Below, one piece after another: positions 8,580 to 17,620 of a stretch of 64,000 bases of DNA (positions are counted from its first letter, which is position 1; every line of letters begins with the position of its first letter). The translations under genes were made by a program, and so were the position numbers. The notes beneath the pieces are model-generated. The model searched no databases. It was not told where the DNA came from and was given only the letters and a program-made list of their open reading frames with translations. The stretch spans positions 620,001 through 684,000 of the forward strand of contig CAVVUC010000004.1 of NCBI GenBank assembly GCA_963751395.1, in the 5' to 3' direction. The DNA is from CAVVUC01 sp963751395. Its GTDB lineage: Bacteria; Verrucomicrobiota; Verrucomicrobiia; Chthoniobacterales; Chthoniobacteraceae.

Positions 8580-9950
8580 ATGAAAAGTTCGGCACAAAAC
8601 AAGGCAGGTATGAACGAAAAAAGTGTCCAAGCAGTGTCCAAGCAGAATTTCAGCAAGACGGATGCTCGATACTGGCAGGAGCGCATTTACAAGCTGATCT
8701 ACACGCGGGACGGCAAAACTTGCGAAGTGCCGGAATGGTCGGTGAAGGTTCAGTGGCGCGGAAGGCGGGAGTTGTTCAACCTCCAAACATCCAACAAGGC
8801 AGCGGCAGCGGCACGGGCAAAAGACATTTACGCGACGATCATCGGCGCGGGATGGGATGCCGCGTTTGAGAAGTTCAAGCTGGAGATGCAGCGCAAAGCC
8901 GTTTCGACGGTGGGCGATTTTCTGGCGGAGTTGCACTGCCACTGGACGGGCAAGCCAAAGACATTCGAGGATTATTGCCAGAAATTCCGCACCATGCTTT
9001 CGCAGATGTTCAGCATCAAGGGCGGCAGCGCCAAAGCGCATTACGATCATGTAAATGGCGGGCGGGATGCGTGGATTGCAAAGATTGATCGCATCAAGCT
9101 GGCAGACGTGACGCCGGAGCGCGTGAACAAGTGGCGCATCGCTTTCGTGAGGCAGGCAGGTGACAACCCGGTGATGCAGAAGCGGGCGCGAATCTCCTGC
9201 AATTCGATCATGCGACAGGCAAAGAGTCTTTTCTCGCCCTTGCTGCTTGCACACTTGGGCCGAAACAAGCCGGAGAAATCACCGTTCGACGGCGTGAAGT
9301 TCTACAAGCGGGAATCCATGCGTTACCATAGCGAGATTGATTTCGAGGCGCTGATTCAAGATGCCATGCGCGAACTCCCGCAGGAGCAGTTGAAAATCTT
9401 CCTGCTGGCGACGATGGCAGGATTGCGAAAGAACGAGATCGACAAGTTGGAATGGCAAGCGTTTCGCTGGAATGATGTCGTGATTCGCATTGAAGCGTCT
9501 GAGCACTTCACGCCGAAAACAGAAGATTCCGCCGGGGACGTTCCGATAGACAAAGAGCTTCTGGCAATGTTCCGGGGCTGGCACGCGAAGGCATCCGGCT
9601 CGTTTGTAATCGAATCCGATACTCAACCGCTCATCGGCTTGCGCTGGTCTCACTACCGGGCGCACCGGCATTTCGACGCTTTGACGGCCTGGCTTCGAGC
9701 TAAAGGCGTGAATGCACCGAAGCCATTGCACGAACTACGCAAGGAGTTTGGGAGCCAACTGTGTGCGAAATATGGCATCCATGCAGCGAGCCGGATGCTG
9801 CGGCACACGGACATCAGCTTGACTGCCGCGCACTACACAGACCAAACGCGCCGCGTGACAATCGGCGTGGGCAACCTGCTGGCGATGCCGAAGAACATCG
9901 TGCCGATGCAGCAAGACGGCGAAAGCAAGCCGCAGACGGCAAAGGCTTGA
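8580..9950 (+). CDS. Tyrosine recombinase (integrase)
   Basis: Site-specific integrase of 456 residues. The C-terminal catalytic domain shows the first Arg in AGLRKNEID at about 280, the HELR pair at about 384, the downstream His in LRHTD at about 407 and the nucleophilic Tyr in AAHYTD at about 419. The N-terminal third, rich in Lys and aromatic residues, resembles arm-binding and core-binding regions. The gene lies just inside the tRNA-Gln attachment remnant, so it probably catalysed that integration. A second copy of its last codons occurs at 10492-10608, beyond the toxin-antitoxin genes. Confidence 0.92.
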   Translation: MKSSAQNKAGMNEKSVQAVSKQNFSKTDARYWQERIYKLIYTRDGKTCEVPEWSVKVQWRGRRELFNLQTSNKAAAAARAKDIYATIIGAGWDAAFEKFKLEMQRKAVSTVGDFLAELHCHWTGKPKTFEDYCQKFRTMLSQMFSIKGGSAKAHYDHVNGGRDAWIAKIDRIKLADVTPERVNKWRIAFVRQAGDNPVMQKRARISCNSIMRQAKSLFSPLLLAHLGRNKPEKSPFDGVKFYKRESMRYHSEIDFEALIQDAMRELPQEQLKIFLLATMAGLRKNEIDKLEWQAFRWNDVVIRIEASEHFTPKTEDSAGDVPIDKELLAMFRGWHAKASGSFVIESDTQPLIGLRWSHYRAHRHFDALTAWLRAKGVNAPKPLHELRKEFGSQLCAKYGIHAASRMLRHTDISLTAAHYTDQTRRVTIGVGNLLAMPKNIVPMQQDGESKPQTAKA

Positions 9951-9983
9951 ATTATCGAAACAAAGCCGGTAAGTTTGGCACAC

Positions 9984-10220
9984 ATGAGCGCAACCGAAAT
10001 GATCGAAGAACTCACGGCCATGCCCGATGAAAAGCGGCATGAGACTTTGAAGGCGATTCTTGCGCGGCTCTATCCGGCGGGCGTAAAAAACATTGAGCGC
10101 ATGTTGCGCCGCGTTGAGCATCCCGAAGTGCCGGAAGATGTATGGGAAGGCTTTGAGGAAGCCGAGGATGGCAACGGCATCGAGATGCAGGACGGGCATT
10201 TTGACAATCCGCCCGCGTGA
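9984..10220 (+). CDS. Probable antitoxin of a type II toxin-antitoxin pair
   Basis: Small acidic protein of 78 residues from the ATG at 9984 (a TTG nine bases upstream is less likely). It starts with a short helical segment (SATEMIEELTAMPDEKRHE) and ends with an acidic tail (EEAEDGNGIEMQDGHF), a layout typical of antitoxins with a DNA-binding head and toxin-binding tail. Its TGA overlaps the GTG start of the next gene (GTGA), so the two are translationally coupled. The antitoxin role is inferred from position and partner. Confidence 0.6.
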   Translation: MSATEMIEELTAMPDEKRHETLKAILARLYPAGVKNIERMLRRVEHPEVPEDVWEGFEEAEDGNGIEMQDGHFDNPPA

Positions 10221-10492
10221 AATACCGCTACATCGCGCAGCCGAAATTCTGGAAGAACTATCGCAAGCTCGCGCCGGGCCAGCAGCAGTCAGAGAAACAA
10301 GCATGGCAGGTGTTCAAGCGCGAACCGTTCGACGCACGCCTGCGCACGCATCGGATCAGCTCCCTATCGGCGATTTTCAAACACACCGTCCATGCCGTTG
10401 TCATCGAAGGCGACTTGCGGGCGGTGTTCTATATCGAGGGTAACACCGTGGTAATGGTGAACATCGGCAGCCATGACATCTACAAGGTATGA
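10217..10492 (+). CDS. RelE/ParE-fold toxin-like protein
   Basis: Basic 91-residue protein with the RelE/ParE pattern: an N-terminal strand (KYRYIAQPKFWKNYRKL), a central helix, DARLRTHRIS-type basic strands and the ending VNIGSHDIYKV, which matches the end of many RelE-superfamily toxins (IGTHD-type). Members cleave mRNA on the ribosome or poison gyrase; which applies here is unknown. The GTG start overlaps the antitoxin stop. The pair sits between the integrase and a duplicated integrase tail. Confidence 0.65.
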   Translation: MKYRYIAQPKFWKNYRKLAPGQQQSEKQAWQVFKREPFDARLRTHRISSLSAIFKHTVHAVVIEGDLRAVFYIEGNTVVMVNIGSHDIYKV

Positions 10493-10608
10493 GCGTGGGC
10501 AACCTGCTGGCGATGCCTGAGAACGTGACGCCGATGATCGAGGTAAAACCAATGCGGGTTGTCGGCGCAAAAGGAACGTCAAAGAAAGTGAGTCGGTTGA
10601 AAGGCTAA
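10492..10608 (+). pseudogene. Duplicated 3' tail of the integrase gene
   Basis: The frame from 10492 to TAA at 10608 begins SVGNLLAMPENVTPM, matching the integrase C-terminal segment GVGNLLAMPKNIVPM, then diverges into another Lys-rich tail. At DNA level about 45 bp from 10494 match 9865-9910 with few changes. It has no start signal. It is a leftover integrase end from a related element, separated from the intact gene by the toxin-antitoxin cassette. Confidence 0.7.
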
Positions 10609-10614
10609 GGCACT

Positions 10615-10845
10615 ATGGCCACCACTGCCAAACTGAAATTGAAACCCTACGTCGCGGTATGGCATAAAAAACTGGATGCTTGTTTTATGAAACAGGAGCA
10701 ATGGTGCCCTGTTAAACGGAAAAAAGTGAAGCGCGAGGTGCTGCGACACCCGCTTTTGGCAGAACACACAGGATGGTTGCACTGGTTGATCGAAGCGGAT
10801 TACTCGCAGTTAGTGTCAAAGTCAGAGGCCAAAAATTACATGTAG
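10615..10845 (+). CDS. Hypothetical small protein
   Basis: A 76-residue basic frame (starts MATTAKLKLKPYVAVWHKK) opens six bases after the integrase-tail stop. No family is recognised. The DNA after it keeps protein-like character but changes frame repeatedly to about 11482, so this may be the first piece of a decayed gene, not a functional one. Confidence 0.3.
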   Translation: MATTAKLKLKPYVAVWHKKLDACFMKQEQWCPVKRKKVKREVLRHPLLAEHTGWLHWLIEADYSQLVSKSEAKNYM

Positions 10846-10950
10846 GAGATGAAGAAATCTGGCTTAGGTGTCCCAATTGGACGAAAGGAATTTCCTGCAA
10901 ATCTTTACTGGACTATCATCAAGAAGTGAGATCGTTGGAAAAAGCTACGG

Positions 10951-11482
10951 GTGATTGAACGCATTGAACGCTATGTAGATCAACTGCGCGTGTTTTGGGA
11001 GGATGAGTGGCGGCTGCACGGCAGCGATTCTCCTTACACGCGGCTTTGGATATATTATGAAAATCTGGCGGATCAGTATGCCTTCGTCTATGGCACTGAG
11101 CCTGATGCGAAACGTCGCGCAGAGTTGGAGAAGAAGGAAGAAGTTTCCAGCGGTGGCCGTGATGAAGCGTATCGAACGCGGGGGCGCAGCTCAGGCTTCG
11201 GACATCAAAGTGTTGAAAGAACTGGCTTCGCCTTGGATTAAGGAACACGCAACCCCACTCTATGGGCTGATGAACAAGCGCCTCCGCAACCTCGATATGA
11301 TTGCCAACTTTCGGCACGAGCGGATTGACGAACTTTGGGGTTTGGCGGATGTGCTTTATGCTGGATCCTTGGCAAAGGACATACAGGCGCGGCACGAGCG
11401 AGCGTTGGCTGTCGTTCGCCGTTGGGAAAATGGTTGGGAAGCGCATGTATCCGGCTTTCTCCGTTGGATTGGCAACGAGTAG
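10951..11482 (+). pseudogene. Frameshifted hypothetical gene
   Basis: Two adjoining frames together look like one protein. The first runs from GTG 10951 (VIERIERYVDQLRVFWEDEW) to about 11140. The second continues to 11482 (KVLKELASPWIKEHATPLYG, ending LRWIGNE). The shift lies in an A/G-rich run near 11135-11150 (GAGAAGAAGGAAGAAG). Composition is helical and charged in both parts, which supports real coding ancestry. No family recognised. Confidence 0.4.
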
Positions 11483-11773
11483 AAATATGTAGAAAAACTG
11501 CTGCCATTTATACCTTTGCGGAGAGTCGGCAATTTTCGCTTAGAGCAAAAGGAGAAAATTAAGGCGGCAAAGCGTGCATCGAGTGCTTCAACGGCTCCAA
11601 ATGATCACGAGTTCAACTGTGGATTTTAGCCGCATCGGATTTAAGCCAGTAAATCAACCCTAAGAGTTCCGTGGTAGCGTTGCGAGGCTCTTGCGTAGTT
11701 GGTCTTCCGCTTCTTAACGCCCTAAGCCAGCGTAGCCGGTGCCATGGGCGTCAATGGGGTGTAGAATGGCTGC
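11483..11773. other. Intergenic stretch, no gene seen
   Basis: No credible open frame. It may hold the left boundary of the mobile-looking unit that carries the 521-residue gene, but I found no terminal repeats shared with the sequence after 13339. Confidence 0.4.
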
Positions 11774-13339
11774 ATGAAAACGAATGTCGGGCTTTTGGGA
11801 CGCTATGACAAGGAGATTGCCGGCGTGCTGGGCTGCTTTGACCGGCTGGTGGTGACCGGGACGCTGATGGACATCGCCCATCCCGATGCCATGGATGCGC
11901 GGCTTTTCCGGGAGGGCTTCCGCGTCGTGGACATCGGCAAGTATGCGGAGCCGCTGCGGCAGCGCCTCCGGGACAACGCCGTGGAACTGGCGAGGGAGGC
12001 CGGCGTGGAGATTGAATATCTCCCGCGCACCCGGGGCATCCGCAAGGAAGACCTCGTCGCCAAAGTGCTCGCCCGCCGTGGCACTCATCCGGGACTGGTC
12101 CACATCATCTCGGTGGTCGAAAGCTGCGCGACCTTCAAGCCGTGGCACAATCCGAAGACCAACCAGCCGGGCCTCAAGATGCAGACCGGCAAATGCTCGA
12201 CCTACTACTTCTACCTGATCGATCCCGACCTGGGACTGATGTATGTGCGGGTGCCATTGTGGCTGCCGTGCCGGCTGCAGATTTACTTCAACGTTCACCA
12301 TTGGCTGGCCGCGCAACTCCAGCAGGCGGGTATCGCCTTCAAGATGGACGACAACTCGTTCATCGAGATCGCCAACTGGGAACGCGCTCAGCAACTGGCC
12401 GAAAGCTTCTCCGTAGCTGACTGGGAGCGGAAATTCCATGAACTGGCGGCGCGCTTCTGTCCGATCGTGGAAAAGTTCCCGCGCGGTTATCATTGGAGCG
12501 TGATGCAGGTGGAGTATTCGCTGGACCTGGTGTTCCAGCGACGCGAACGGCTGGCACCCCTCTACGAAGAGATCAGCCGGCGCGCGGTTCTGGCGGTGCG
12601 CGTGGCGGACATGGCCCGGTTCTGGAGCAAGCGCTACTCGCCGGAAGCGGAAGCCACGAGTGACTTCAAAACGCTGGTGGAAGGCACCCGGATCCGGCAC
12701 ACGCTCGGACGGCAGAGTTTAAAGATGTATGACAAGGGGGGCCGGGTCTTAAGGATCGAGGCGACGAGCAATGACATCACTTTCTTTCGTCACTACCGCA
12801 AGGTAGTCAGCCGGGATGGCCGGGAAGAGTACAAGGTGGCTCCGCTCAAGAAATCCATCTACAGCCTGAGCGACGTGGTGGAACTCTTGAGCGCAGCCTG
12901 TGAACGCTATCTCGACTTCATCGGGACGCTGGAGGATGACACTCCGCAGCGTCACGACCTTAACCGGATCAGCCGCACGGTGCGCGACAAGCAGGACCGC
13001 ACCTGGCGCGGCTTTAATCTCTTCCTCAAGGAAGACCAGAGAGTCATGCTCGCCCTCTTGCGGGGCGAGTTTGCCATCCACGGAATCAGCAACCAATACC
13101 TGAAATCGGTCCTTGCCGATAAGACCAGCAGCCAGATCAACCGCATCCTGCGCCGGCTCCGCAAGCACCACTTAATCAAAAAGCTAGCTCATACTTACCG
13201 ATACTACCTTACTTCCATTGGACGTCGTCTTATCCTGGCCGCCCGCAAACTCTTTGAATACGTGATTATACCCAATCTCACACCTCAACCCACCTCAATC
13301 CTGCGCTTTTTGCGCGGGATTTTCCCATTAAGTGACTAA
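11774..13339 (+). CDS. 521-aa protein of unknown function with C-terminal winged-helix region; possible mobile-element protein
   Basis: Starts MKTNVGLLGRYDKEIAGVLG, contains RLVVTGTL and a Cys/aromatic central part (SCATFKPWHNP, CSTYYFYLIDPDLG, VPLWLPCRLQIYFNVHHWLA). The last 110 residues look like a winged helix (QRVMLALLRGEF to IGRRLI) with a basic end. I recall similar long proteins, annotated only as hypothetical, in many Acidobacteria and PVC genomes, often in several copies; that is memory, not a search. The gene abuts a truncated gene at 13340, as if it had landed there. No DDE, Tyr- or Ser-recombinase motif is visible. The role is unknown. Confidence 0.6.
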   Translation: MKTNVGLLGRYDKEIAGVLGCFDRLVVTGTLMDIAHPDAMDARLFREGFRVVDIGKYAEPLRQRLRDNAVELAREAGVEIEYLPRTRGIRKEDLVAKVLARRGTHPGLVHIISVVESCATFKPWHNPKTNQPGLKMQTGKCSTYYFYLIDPDLGLMYVRVPLWLPCRLQIYFNVHHWLAAQLQQAGIAFKMDDNSFIEIANWERAQQLAESFSVADWERKFHELAARFCPIVEKFPRGYHWSVMQVEYSLDLVFQRRERLAPLYEEISRRAVLAVRVADMARFWSKRYSPEAEATSDFKTLVEGTRIRHTLGRQSLKMYDKGGRVLRIEATSNDITFFRHYRKVVSRDGREEYKVAPLKKSIYSLSDVVELLSAACERYLDFIGTLEDDTPQRHDLNRISRTVRDKQDRTWRGFNLFLKEDQRVMLALLRGEFAIHGISNQYLKSVLADKTSSQINRILRRLRKHHLIKKLAHTYRYYLTSIGRRLILAARKLFEYVIIPNLTPQPTSILRFLRGIFPLSD

Positions 13340-13649
13340 CGAACCAATCATCCAGGCATCCGTATTGGCCTGCTCATCGCTGACGATACCACGCTGATTT
13401 ACAGCCCCACGCCGCTTCTTATCGAGGCAGGATCGAAACAGCCTGAAAAACCCAATGCCATTATCCTCAAAACGGAAATTCCAACCGAAATATCGGACGC
13501 CTGCGGCATCGGTGAAGAAGGCATTGCAACGCTCGAAGTAGGGGCGATGCAGTTGATGCAGAGAAGGTGGAAGCGGTCAAGCGGGACTTGGAAAAATGTC
13601 GGCGACGGTTCAAAAGTGGAATTCTCGCCGGTTCAAAAGTGGACTATTT

Positions 13650-14900
13650 TCACAAGCTGAAAGCACCTAATACACAGGGCCATACATCTTTTGGCGGATG
13701 CTCGAGGACCCAAAATTTCCGGTTCGGGTGATGTATGATGGCGACCGATTGGCGTGCGGTGGTTGCGATTTCATAATTTTGGCCTTCAAAGTCGATGGTC
13801 TGGTCATTGTTGACCCGGCGCATTGCGCGGAGGGAAAGGTGGAGATCCAGCAGGCTGGAAGGAGGTGGTGGGCGAAGATGACCCCTGTTTTGCGGCAGGG
13901 CATTTTCCCAGACATCCTGAGGGATCCTGCCGGTGCTGCGTTGGCGAGTGCGGTTCTGGCGGCTGATTTCCATTTGGAGGACTTCATCGGCATGCTCCCA
14001 AGTCTGAACTCTGGCGTGAGCCAGGAGAGTGACGATGCGTTTCTGGAAAGTGCCAAATCGGCGTTCGATCTTGCCTTTGGCCTGGGGAGTCGGAGCGACA
14101 AGGTGAGCTACGCCAAGGCCAAGCAGGGCGCGTTGGAACTCGCTTCTCGGATCGCTATGGTCGTTGGCAGAGCTCGGGCCAAAGAGACTCAATGCGTCAG
14201 TGTAAACAGCGTCTGGCAACCCGTGGATTTCGAAAGCGGCGCGGAGGTGGCAGAAGTGATTCCATGTTGTGTCGGCAGAGACGAAACGTCCGGCAACATT
14301 GAAGCCGGAATGGTCATCGACGGTGAGCAGAAGGATTTGTTTGGCGGCGGCGGGCCACCATTGGTGGATGGAACTGTCGTGCTGATAAAGCTCTCCGATG
14401 TGTGCGCGGCGGAAGCGGCGGCAGGCGCGCTGTTTTCGCGCGACGGCAGGGACGAGGTGGGAGAAGTGCGTTTTGACATGAACTTCAACGCTGGATCTCG
14501 CCCGCTTGAAGTTGCAGAGGCGGAGAAGTTCGTCAGCCACGAGTTGGTAGTTGGGCGGGTTCTGCAAGGGCAGGAAGTCTTGAAGGAATGCCCTGACTTT
14601 TTCGGGCCAAACGCGGCCATGTCCGCCGCCGCTGGCTTTGGGTTGGCAGGTCCTTCTGCTGCTCAGGTAGTCGCTCCGCAGCTCATAGAGGCGGGATTTG
14701 CCGATGCCTAAATGTCTGGCGGCCGCAGATGCGTCGAGGTCCCCGTCATTGAAATCGGCAAGGATGCGGAGCACAAAACGCGGCGGCAGGCGGTGGATGA
14801 TCTGTTTCTTTTCAAGGCAGGAAGATGGTGTGTAATGCGCAGAGAGCGCGATCAAAGAAAGCTGACATGCTTCCGCCTCGGGAGGGGAGGGCCGCCGCAT
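13650..14900 (-). CDS. Transposase of the IS1202-like element (DDE, rve-type)
   Basis: 416 residues: an N-terminal helix-turn-helix (AARHLGIGKSRLYELRSDY), then an integrase-core-like catalytic domain with Asp in YQHDSSIHQW, Asp in VYTDALSLFG and Glu in KGKIERRFGTFQKR. The C-terminal beta-rich piece (TIDFEGQNYEI) is typical of rve transposases. The ATG at 14900 lies inside an 18-bp inverted repeat (14895-14912 with 14946-14963). A later TTG start cannot be excluded because no internal Met follows for a long distance. Confidence 0.85.
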   Translation of the reverse strand: MRRPSPPEAEACQLSLIALSAHYTPSSCLEKKQIIHRLPPRFVLRILADFNDGDLDASAAARHLGIGKSRLYELRSDYLSSRRTCQPKASGGGHGRVWPEKVRAFLQDFLPLQNPPNYQLVADELLRLCNFKRARSSVEVHVKTHFSHLVPAVARKQRACRRFRRAHIGELYQHDSSIHQWWPAAAKQILLLTVDDHSGFNVAGRFVSADTTWNHFCHLRAAFEIHGLPDAVYTDALSLFGPSSANDHSDPRSEFQRALLGLGVAHLVAPTPQAKGKIERRFGTFQKRIVTLLAHARVQTWEHADEVLQMEISRQNRTRQRSTGRIPQDVWENALPQNRGHLRPPPPSSLLDLHLSLRAMRRVNNDQTIDFEGQNYEIATTARQSVAIIHHPNRKFWVLEHPPKDVWPCVLGAFSL

Positions 14901-14963
14901 AAATGCAGGCTCTCCGTCGGCCTCCGCTCCGCTCCGGCCTCCTCCGAGCCTGCATTTATGCGG
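14895..14963 (-). promoter_or_regulatory. Hairpin covering the transposase start codon
   Basis: A perfect 18-bp inverted repeat with a 33-nt loop. The 3' arm on the transposase mRNA contains the annotated ATG. Such a stem would block initiation on transcripts that read in from outside the element, a control known for other IS elements; its role here is inferred. Confidence 0.55.
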
Positions 14964-16073
14964 GAGTCAACTTGAATATGCACCCCAAAGTGAGAATTCC
15001 ACTTTTGAACCGTCTCAGTCCACTTTTGAACAGGCCCCGACAGCGGGACTTGGAAAAACGCCCCGCAAAGCCGTATAACGTGGCGAGGGTCGAGCGGGTT
15101 TTCAGTTCAATGCTCCACTACGTTGAGTTCCGCATTGAAGTTTACAAGCTTACGAGTCGTTCGTTGCTTCTGAACCCGGAGCTTTTCGGCGTCCACAACG
15201 CCGATGTAGTCCGCCAACTCACCAATCGCTACCATTTGTTTTCAGACATAGACTCGCTCACTGTTGAAATTCCGGCCTTTGCTGCCGATGCCACCCTTGA
15301 CCCAAAGAAGCCAATGGAAAAGTTTGGCCCTCTTAGTGCGGACCGTGAGAGAAACCGAATCAAACGGAATTTCATCATTGAGGCGGGTCGCCACGGCCTG
15401 CTCATTCTGCGTCGTGATGTGGAAGATTTTGAAAAGGAAATAGAAGTGCTCAAGGCTAAAATGAAGGCTTACCAACAAGCCGTGCAGGAACTCATAAAGG
15501 AACGCACCGATGCCATTGTCGCCGAATTGCTAACAGCACTGGCCGAGCGTCTCCGCAGAGAACCGCCTGAACATTGGCGTTCCCGTTATCTTGGTAAGGA
15601 AATGTCGGATGATGACGTGAAACGGCTATTTCAGGAAGAAGTGCAGGCCGAGGTTAAGCGGGTGAAGACAGACTTCAAACCGAGCGTCTTCACCGCCTTC
15701 AAGGACGTAACTTATCAGCCTTTCAAAGACCCGGAGTTTCACAAACTCTTGGTGCGCCCGTGAAGCGGGCGTCAACGCGGGTGGAAGTCCCGCCGGTGCA
15801 ATTAGACGGTTCAGCACCGCAGACCGTGCCAACTGCGTCGCCGCGAGGCGGGGTGGGGAGCAGGCATGGAGTCGAACCGGCAGGTCGCAATGCACAGATG
15901 AACCACATAAATGAGCCTCGAAAAACACTCCCGGCAGCCGAGCCCCTCAAGAGTGGGCGAAGGCCGCAGAGTCGAGACCCAGACCAACCGTCGTGGGTTT
16001 TGACAATGGACCGGCGGGGTCTGCGTGGGCGACATGTCGCGAAGTGACGCGCGGGTAAACGGGGAGATCTGTC

Positions 16074-17558
16074 ATGGCGGGTAAGCAAGACTCAACTGGC
16101 GGCACAACCCCAACAAAGGGGAAGGCCGTGCAGGCCAGGACAGAAGTCGGAGGCGTTCGTAGTAGTGATAATCCCGTGCCGGACCTCTGGTTCGGGCAAC
16201 CCGCGGGGGAGCGAAGGGACGCCACTTGTTCCGCAGGAGCGAAGCGCAGGGAAGGACGTGGTGACGGCCCGCGAGGGCTACCAGCACCCGAGAAAGTCCG
16301 GCAACTGCAAATCACCCTGTATCGGAAAGCGAAGTCCAAGCCGGAATACCGGTTCTGGAGTCTATATGGAGAAGTGCAACGCGCCAACGTGCTGGCAGCA
16401 GCTTGGCGGCGCGTGAAAGCGAATGCAGGAGCGGCGGGGGTGGATGGAGTGAGCATCGAGGAACTCGCCGCCGATGCGCAGGTGGAAGCCGCGTGGCTGA
16501 ACGCGCTGCAAGAGGAGCTTCACTGCAAAACGTACCGGCCCGCGCCGGTGCGCAGGGTGAAGATTCCCAAAGCCAGTGGAGGGTTTCGTGGGTTGGGGAT
16601 TCCCACGGTGAAAGACCGCGTGGTGCAGATGGCGGTGTATCTGGTGCTGATGCCGATCTTCGAGGCGGACTTCCATCCGCGCTCCTTCGGTTTTCGGCCC
16701 GGACGGGGCGCCCACCAGGCGGTGGAGGTAATCCGGGAGGCATTGCGCATGGGCAAGACCGAGGTGGTCGATGCCGATCTGGGGCAATACTTCGACACGA
16801 TCCCGCATCGGAAGCTGATGCGGCAGGTGGCCCGGCGGGTGAGCGACGGGATGATCCTGAAACTCATCAAAGCCTGGCTGCGCGCGCCGATCGTCGAGGA
16901 AGAGCAAGGCGGAGGCCGGAGGATGAAGGCCAACCCCTGTGGCACCCCGCAGGGCGGCGTCATCTCTCCCTTGCTGGCCAACATCTACCTTCATCCGCTG
17001 GATGAGGGCGTGAATGAATGCCGGCAAAAGCCGCGGATGGTGCGGTATGCGGACGATCTGGTGATCCTCTGTCGGCCCGGAGAAGGAGAGGGGATGAAGG
17101 AGCGGCTGGCTCGGTGGCTGCAAAGCCGGGGGCTGGCCCTGAACGAAACCAAGACCCGAGTGCTCCAGAGCTGCGCGAGCGGCTTTGAGTTCCTGGGTTT
17201 CACCTTCCGCTGGCAGCAGTCGAAGAAGGGAACGCCGTATGTGCATACCGAGCCGAGCGCCGGCGCAGAGCAGGCGCTCCGGGACCGGGTGCGTGAACTC
17301 ACCCGGCGTCCCACCACCTGGAGAGCGACTGGCGAGGTTGTGCGCGAGATCAACCAAGTGACCCGTGGCTGGAGCAACTACTTTGCTTTGGCCCACCACC
17401 ACCGGAGCTTCGGGCAGATGAATCACTTCATCGCCCACCGGCTGCGGCAATGGTTATGGCGCAAGCACGGGAATCCCTCGGGGAAATACCAGCGCTGGCC
17501 GGACCGCGAACTCTTCACCACGTATGGACTCTATCACCTGCCGGCGACGCTGGCGTAA
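16074..17558 (+). CDS. ltrA: Group II intron-encoded reverse transcriptase/maturase
   Basis: 494 residues with reverse transcriptase blocks in order: RRVKIPKASGGFRGLGIPTV, the RPGRGAHQA block, DADLGQYFDTIPH, GTPQGGVISPLLANIYLHPLD, the catalytic YADD at about 325 and the LNETKTRVL stretch. A maturase-type region follows (WSNYFALAHHHRSF), rich in aromatic and basic residues. I see no HNH endonuclease domain at the C terminus, as in several bacterial intron lineages that prime on replicating DNA. It lies inside the intron, downstream of domain I sequence. Confidence 0.93.
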   Translation: MAGKQDSTGGTTPTKGKAVQARTEVGGVRSSDNPVPDLWFGQPAGERRDATCSAGAKRREGRGDGPRGLPAPEKVRQLQITLYRKAKSKPEYRFWSLYGEVQRANVLAAAWRRVKANAGAAGVDGVSIEELAADAQVEAAWLNALQEELHCKTYRPAPVRRVKIPKASGGFRGLGIPTVKDRVVQMAVYLVLMPIFEADFHPRSFGFRPGRGAHQAVEVIREALRMGKTEVVDADLGQYFDTIPHRKLMRQVARRVSDGMILKLIKAWLRAPIVEEEQGGGRRMKANPCGTPQGGVISPLLANIYLHPLDEGVNECRQKPRMVRYADDLVILCRPGEGEGMKERLARWLQSRGLALNETKTRVLQSCASGFEFLGFTFRWQQSKKGTPYVHTEPSAGAEQALRDRVRELTRRPTTWRATGEVVREINQVTRGWSNYFALAHHHRSFGQMNHFIAHRLRQWLWRKHGNPSGKYQRWPDRELFTTYGLYHLPATLA

Positions 17559-17586
17559 GACATCGCAAACCGACAAAGGAACTCGG

Positions 17587-17620
17587 AAAGCCGGATGCGG
17601 GAAAACCGCCCGTCCGGTTT
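17587..17620 (+). ncRNA. Group II intron domain V
   Basis: A 34-nt hairpin with the AGC catalytic triad at the base, a GC-rich lower stem, a GAAAA-type tip and the paired return strand (CCGGATGCGGG with CCGCCCGTCCGG). It lies 29 bp after the reverse transcriptase stop, the usual place. Confidence 0.88.

Larger units (their letters stand above)
13597..15042 (-). mobile_element. IS1202-like insertion sequence (ISNCY type), 1446 bp, 16-bp target duplication
   Basis: Both ends begin TGTCGG and carry GGTTCAAAAGTGGA / TGTTCAAAAGTGGA repeats in inverted orientation. The target duplication GCGGGACTTGGAAAAA is present at 13581-13596 and 15043-15058. Family knowledge: the IS1202 family includes a subgroup (ISTde1) with 15-17 bp duplications, which fits. 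One transposase gene is carried on the minus strand. The element interrupts a coding frame, and precise removal restores it, so the boundaries are firm. Confidence 0.88.
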
